NCBI GenBank assembly: GCA_902493345.1
Contig: CABUPM010000053.1
Location: 1 to 16,930 of the forward strand
Reading direction: 5' to 3'
From: an uncultured Eubacteriales bacterium
Lineage (GTDB): Bacteria; Bacillota; Clostridia; Lachnospirales; Bianqueaceae
Length of the DNA stretch: 16,930 bases
How positions within the stretch are numbered: position 1 is the first letter of the stretch; each line of letters opens with the position of its first letter. Shown here in pieces: positions 15,329 through 16,930 of the stretch. Position numbers and translations under genes: made by a program. The notes under the pieces are model-generated. The model was not told the DNA's origin and searched no databases. It saw only the letters and a list, made by a program, of their open reading frames with translations.

Positions 15329-16225
15329 TTATTCCAGATTCTGAATCTGTTCCCGGACCTTTTCGATCTCCTTCTTCAACCGAAGTGAACCGCCCGTCAC
15401 CGCCAGGTCTCCTGCCTTGGAACCAATCGTATTGGCTTCCCGGTTAAACTCCTGCATCAGGAAATCCAGCGGGCGTCCCACCGGCTCCTCCGCGTCCAGA
15501 AGTTTTCTCAGCTGTCCAATATGGCTATGCAAGCGCACCAGCTCTTCATCGATACAACACCGGTCAGCAAAGAGCGCAACCTCGTTCTCCAGGATTCCTT
15601 CATCTAAGTGAAGCTTACCCGCAGAGGACTGCTGCAAAATGTCTTCCAGTCTCTTCTCCAGTTTCTGCCGGTAGTTCTCCTCCACTTGGGGCCCGATCTC
15701 CTCCAGTCCGCGGACAATGCTCTCCAGAAGGTCTGCCTTCTCCAGAAGATCCTGCCGGATCCTCGCGCCTTCTCGAACACGCATCGCATTGAGCTGATCC
15801 AATGCCCGCTCCGCCGCTTCCTTCAGCACCTCCCAGACCGCTTCCGTATCCTCCGGCGCTTCCTGCATCTCCAGCACCTCCGGAAGTGTAAGCACATGGC
15901 TGAGCGCCAGATCATCCCGCAGGCCATATTGTTCTCCGGCCCTGCGCAGCGTCCCCAGGTACTCCTGCAGCACTTCTTCATGCAGTATCAGCTGCGTCTG
16001 GCTCTCCTGCCTCTCATATGTGACATATACATCCAATTTACCTCTGGATATCTTCTGGGCAAGAAGCGTGCGCAGATCATTCTCCAACGCGGCCAGCTTG
16101 CGGCTCATCCGGATGGACGGCTCCAAAAATTTATGATTGACCGTCTTCAGCTCTACGACGCAATGAATTCCATCGCGCTCGCTCTCGCCGCGGCCAAATC
16201 CTGTCATGCTCCGAACCACTGCCAT
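15329..16225 (-). CDS. yicC: YicC/YloC-family endoribonuclease
   Basis: First gene of the operon. YicC proteins are endoribonucleases; E. coli YicC takes part in small-RNA decay. The 298 residues are full length. The N-terminal domain begins MTGFGR (7-12) and contains ELKTVNHKFLE (25-35) and RGKLDV (61-66). A helical middle region (about 130-200) includes MRVREG (148-153). The conserved DUF1732 C-terminus has the RCCIDEELVRLHSHI segment (222-236), RPLDFLMQEFNRE (251-263) and NTIGSK (265-270). The ATG at 16225 has AGGAAGGAAGG directly upstream and a good promoter about 35 bases further on. YicC-RemA-Gmk-RpoZ is the standard Firmicutes order. Confidence 0.94.
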   Translation of the reverse strand: MAVVRSMTGFGRGESERDGIHCVVELKTVNHKFLEPSIRMSRKLAALENDLRTLLAQKISRGKLDVYVTYERQESQTQLILHEEVLQEYLGTLRRAGEQYGLRDDLALSHVLTLPEVLEMQEAPEDTEAVWEVLKEAAERALDQLNAMRVREGARIRQDLLEKADLLESIVRGLEEIGPQVEENYRQKLEKRLEDILQQSSAGKLHLDEGILENEVALFADRCCIDEELVRLHSHIGQLRKLLDAEEPVGRPLDFLMQEFNREANTIGSKAGDLAVTGGSLRLKKEIEKVREQIQNLE

Positions 16226-16259
16226 ACCTTCCTTCCTGTGCTTTTACACATACATAATT

Positions 16260-16288
16260 ATTATACCTGATTTCGGCTTGAAAATCAA
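16260..16288 (-). promoter_or_regulatory. Main promoter of the yicC-thiN operon
   Basis: The minus strand reads TTGATT (-35, 16283-16288), a 17-base spacer and TATAAT (-10, 16260-16265). Transcription should begin near 16253, leaving a leader of about 28 bases before yicC. No comparable promoter was seen in the short gaps of the next 13 kb, so this may drive all fourteen genes; promoters inside coding sequence were not excluded. Confidence 0.78.
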
Positions 16289-16354
16289 TAGGTACGGCGG
16301 GCTTTTCTTTGTTGTATTGGGCCTGCAATCTTCCTTTCTTTTTGTCGCGCATTA

Positions 16355-16384
16355 TTGCTATATCAAGGAAAAATGTGATATAAT
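16355..16384 (+). promoter_or_regulatory. Divergent promoter for the small membrane-protein gene
   Basis: The plus strand has TTGCTA (-35, 16355-16360), an 18-base spacer and TATAAT (-10, 16379-16384) with the extended -10 form TGATATAAT. Transcription would start near 16391, about 77 bases before the ATG at 16468. The two divergent -10 boxes (this one and that of yicC) are about 113 bases apart. Confidence 0.7.
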
Positions 16385-16467
16385 TAAATTATCCAATACA
16401 GATCGAGAGGGATTCACGTTGGTTTGTGACAAATTACTGCCGTTGTCGTATTCCAAAAAGGGAAAAA

Positions 16468-16764
16468 ATGATACAATTTTTAGAAGCGTATTTGCTAATT
16501 CTAGGTTTTCTTGCAATGCTCCTGTTCGTGTTGTCTTTTAAATATGAGAGTATCGTTTCAGGGAAGAAAATCTTTACTGAACTTGATGAGTCTACCAGGA
16601 AAAGTTTTATATCTCATCAACGAATAAATATTTTGTTATATGGGATCATCGCATTCATCGTCTACTTTTTCCCAATCACAAGAAATTCCACATGTGTGAT
16701 AACCATGGTTCTGCTTGTATTGGCAAGAGGTGTGTATTATAACAAAAAGTATCTGAACCGATGA
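16468..16764 (+). CDS. Small membrane protein of unknown function
   Basis: I do not recognise this family. The 98-residue product has three hydrophobic stretches, about 5-24, 53-70 and 76-90. A charged loop (25-52: Lys, Glu, Asp and Arg rich) separates the first two, and the end is basic (NKKYLNR). It looks like an integral membrane protein with no catalytic motif. The ATG at 16468 has AAAGGGA about five bases upstream. An in-frame GTG at 16426 would add 14 residues, including two cysteines, but lacks a well-spaced ribosome binding site. The region is clearly AT-rich compared with the operon next to it: 42 G/C bases among the 120 at 16501-16620. It has its own promoter and probable terminator, so it seems to be a single-gene unit. 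Transfer from elsewhere is possible. Confidence 0.72.
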   Translation: MIQFLEAYLLILGFLAMLLFVLSFKYESIVSGKKIFTELDESTRKSFISHQRINILLYGIIAFIVYFFPITRNSTCVITMVLLVLARGVYYNKKYLNR

Positions 16765-16803
16765 ACTATGAGAAAATAAAAGCGTTAGAACAATGGGCTT
16801 GTC

Positions 16804-16850
16804 TATTTGGCAGAGGATGTTTCCTTATCCATCCCTCTGCCAAATATTTT
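16804..16850 (+). terminator. Probable terminator: long perfect inverted repeat
   Basis: TATTTGGCAGAGG (16804-16816) is perfectly complementary to CCTCTGCCAAATA (16834-16846). Four more pairs (GATG with CATC) form inside after a bulged C. The stem is followed by a short TTTT run (16847-16850) and then ATGATTG. It begins 40 bases after the small membrane gene stops and just before the next promoter, as a terminator would. The T tract is short, so efficiency is uncertain. On the opposite strand no T run follows. Confidence 0.65.
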
Positions 16851-16854
16851 ATGA

Positions 16855-16883
16855 TTGCAAAATATTCAGAATAGCGTTACAAT
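16855..16883 (+). promoter_or_regulatory. Promoter for a gene leaving the window
   Basis: TTGCAA (-35, 16855-16860), a 17-base spacer and TACAAT (-10, 16878-16883) lie directly after the inverted-repeat terminator and 24 bases before a TTG start with a strong ribosome binding site. Confidence 0.55.
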
Positions 16884-16906
16884 ATCTCTCGTAAGGAGGG
16901 ATATCG

Positions 16907-16930
16907 TTGTTTCCTGTAATTTATTTTCTT
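16907..16930 (+). CDS. Start of a gene cut by the window edge
   Basis: AAGGAGGG at 16893-16900 is followed six bases later by TTG, then an open frame to the end of the window. Only eight codons are visible, reading (M)FPVIYFL. The hydrophobic start would fit a membrane protein or signal peptide, but eight codons cannot identify it. The promoter and ribosome binding site upstream are the real support. Confidence 0.45.

Noticed and set aside
16206..16541. A 111-codon plus-strand frame across the yicC/small-gene intergenic region
   Set aside because: It starts inside yicC, crosses both divergent promoters and ends inside the small membrane gene in another frame. A TTG at 16419 with GAGAGGG upstream could start a 41-codon piece of it, but nothing else supports this.

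Overview
This window looks like chromosome from a low-GC-lineage (Firmicutes/Bacillota) bacterium of the class Clostridia, probably Lachnospiraceae-like. The evidence is the gene order yicC-remA-gmk-rpoZ-priA-def-fmt-rsmB-rlmN-prpC-prkC-rsgA-rpe-thiN, which matches the block known from Bacillus subtilis and clostridia. Other support comes from strong AGGAGG-type ribosome binding sites, RemA and a PASTA-domain kinase. The coding sequence of the block is rather GC-rich for this group. The family-level placement is inference from protein style and not from a search.

Region 1 (about 15.3-16.3 kb down to 3.2 kb, minus strand) is one long housekeeping operon read from a good promoter at 16260-16288. 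Fourteen genes follow almost without gaps, many joined by ATGA, TGATG or TAATG overlaps. They cover RNA turnover (yicC), matrix/stress regulation (remA), GMP phosphorylation (gmk), RNA polymerase omega (rpoZ), replication restart (priA), N-terminal formyl group handling (fmt, def), rRNA methylation (rsmB, rlmN), Ser/Thr phospho-signalling (prpC, prkC), 30S maturation (rsgA), pentose phosphate metabolism (rpe) and thiamine diphosphate synthesis (thiN). The coaBC gene that lies between rpoZ and priA in B. subtilis is missing here. No spoVM is recognisable after thiN, where an imperfect hairpin may end the operon.

Region 2 (about 3.1-0.1 kb, minus strand) is accessory. A DUF3137-type membrane protein has its own extended -10 promoter. 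It is followed by a near-consensus promoter driving a sugar-transfer-type ATP-grasp protein and a pectin methylesterase that lacks a signal peptide. The last two are 34 bp apart and look co-transcribed. The combination is unusual and is the most open functional question in the window.

Region 3 (16.3 kb to the end, plus strand) diverges from the operon. It holds a 98-residue, AT-rich small membrane protein of unknown function with its own promoter, a long perfect inverted repeat that probably acts as its terminator, and then a promoter, ribosome binding site and TTG start that open another gene cut by the window edge.

I found no tRNA, rRNA, CRISPR array, insertion sequence, transposase or phage gene. 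No stretch longer than 300 bases lacks a gene. I did not find a clearly new multi-gene system. The best leads are the ATP-grasp/pectinesterase pair, the AT-rich divergent membrane gene, and several residue-level oddities in conserved proteins.
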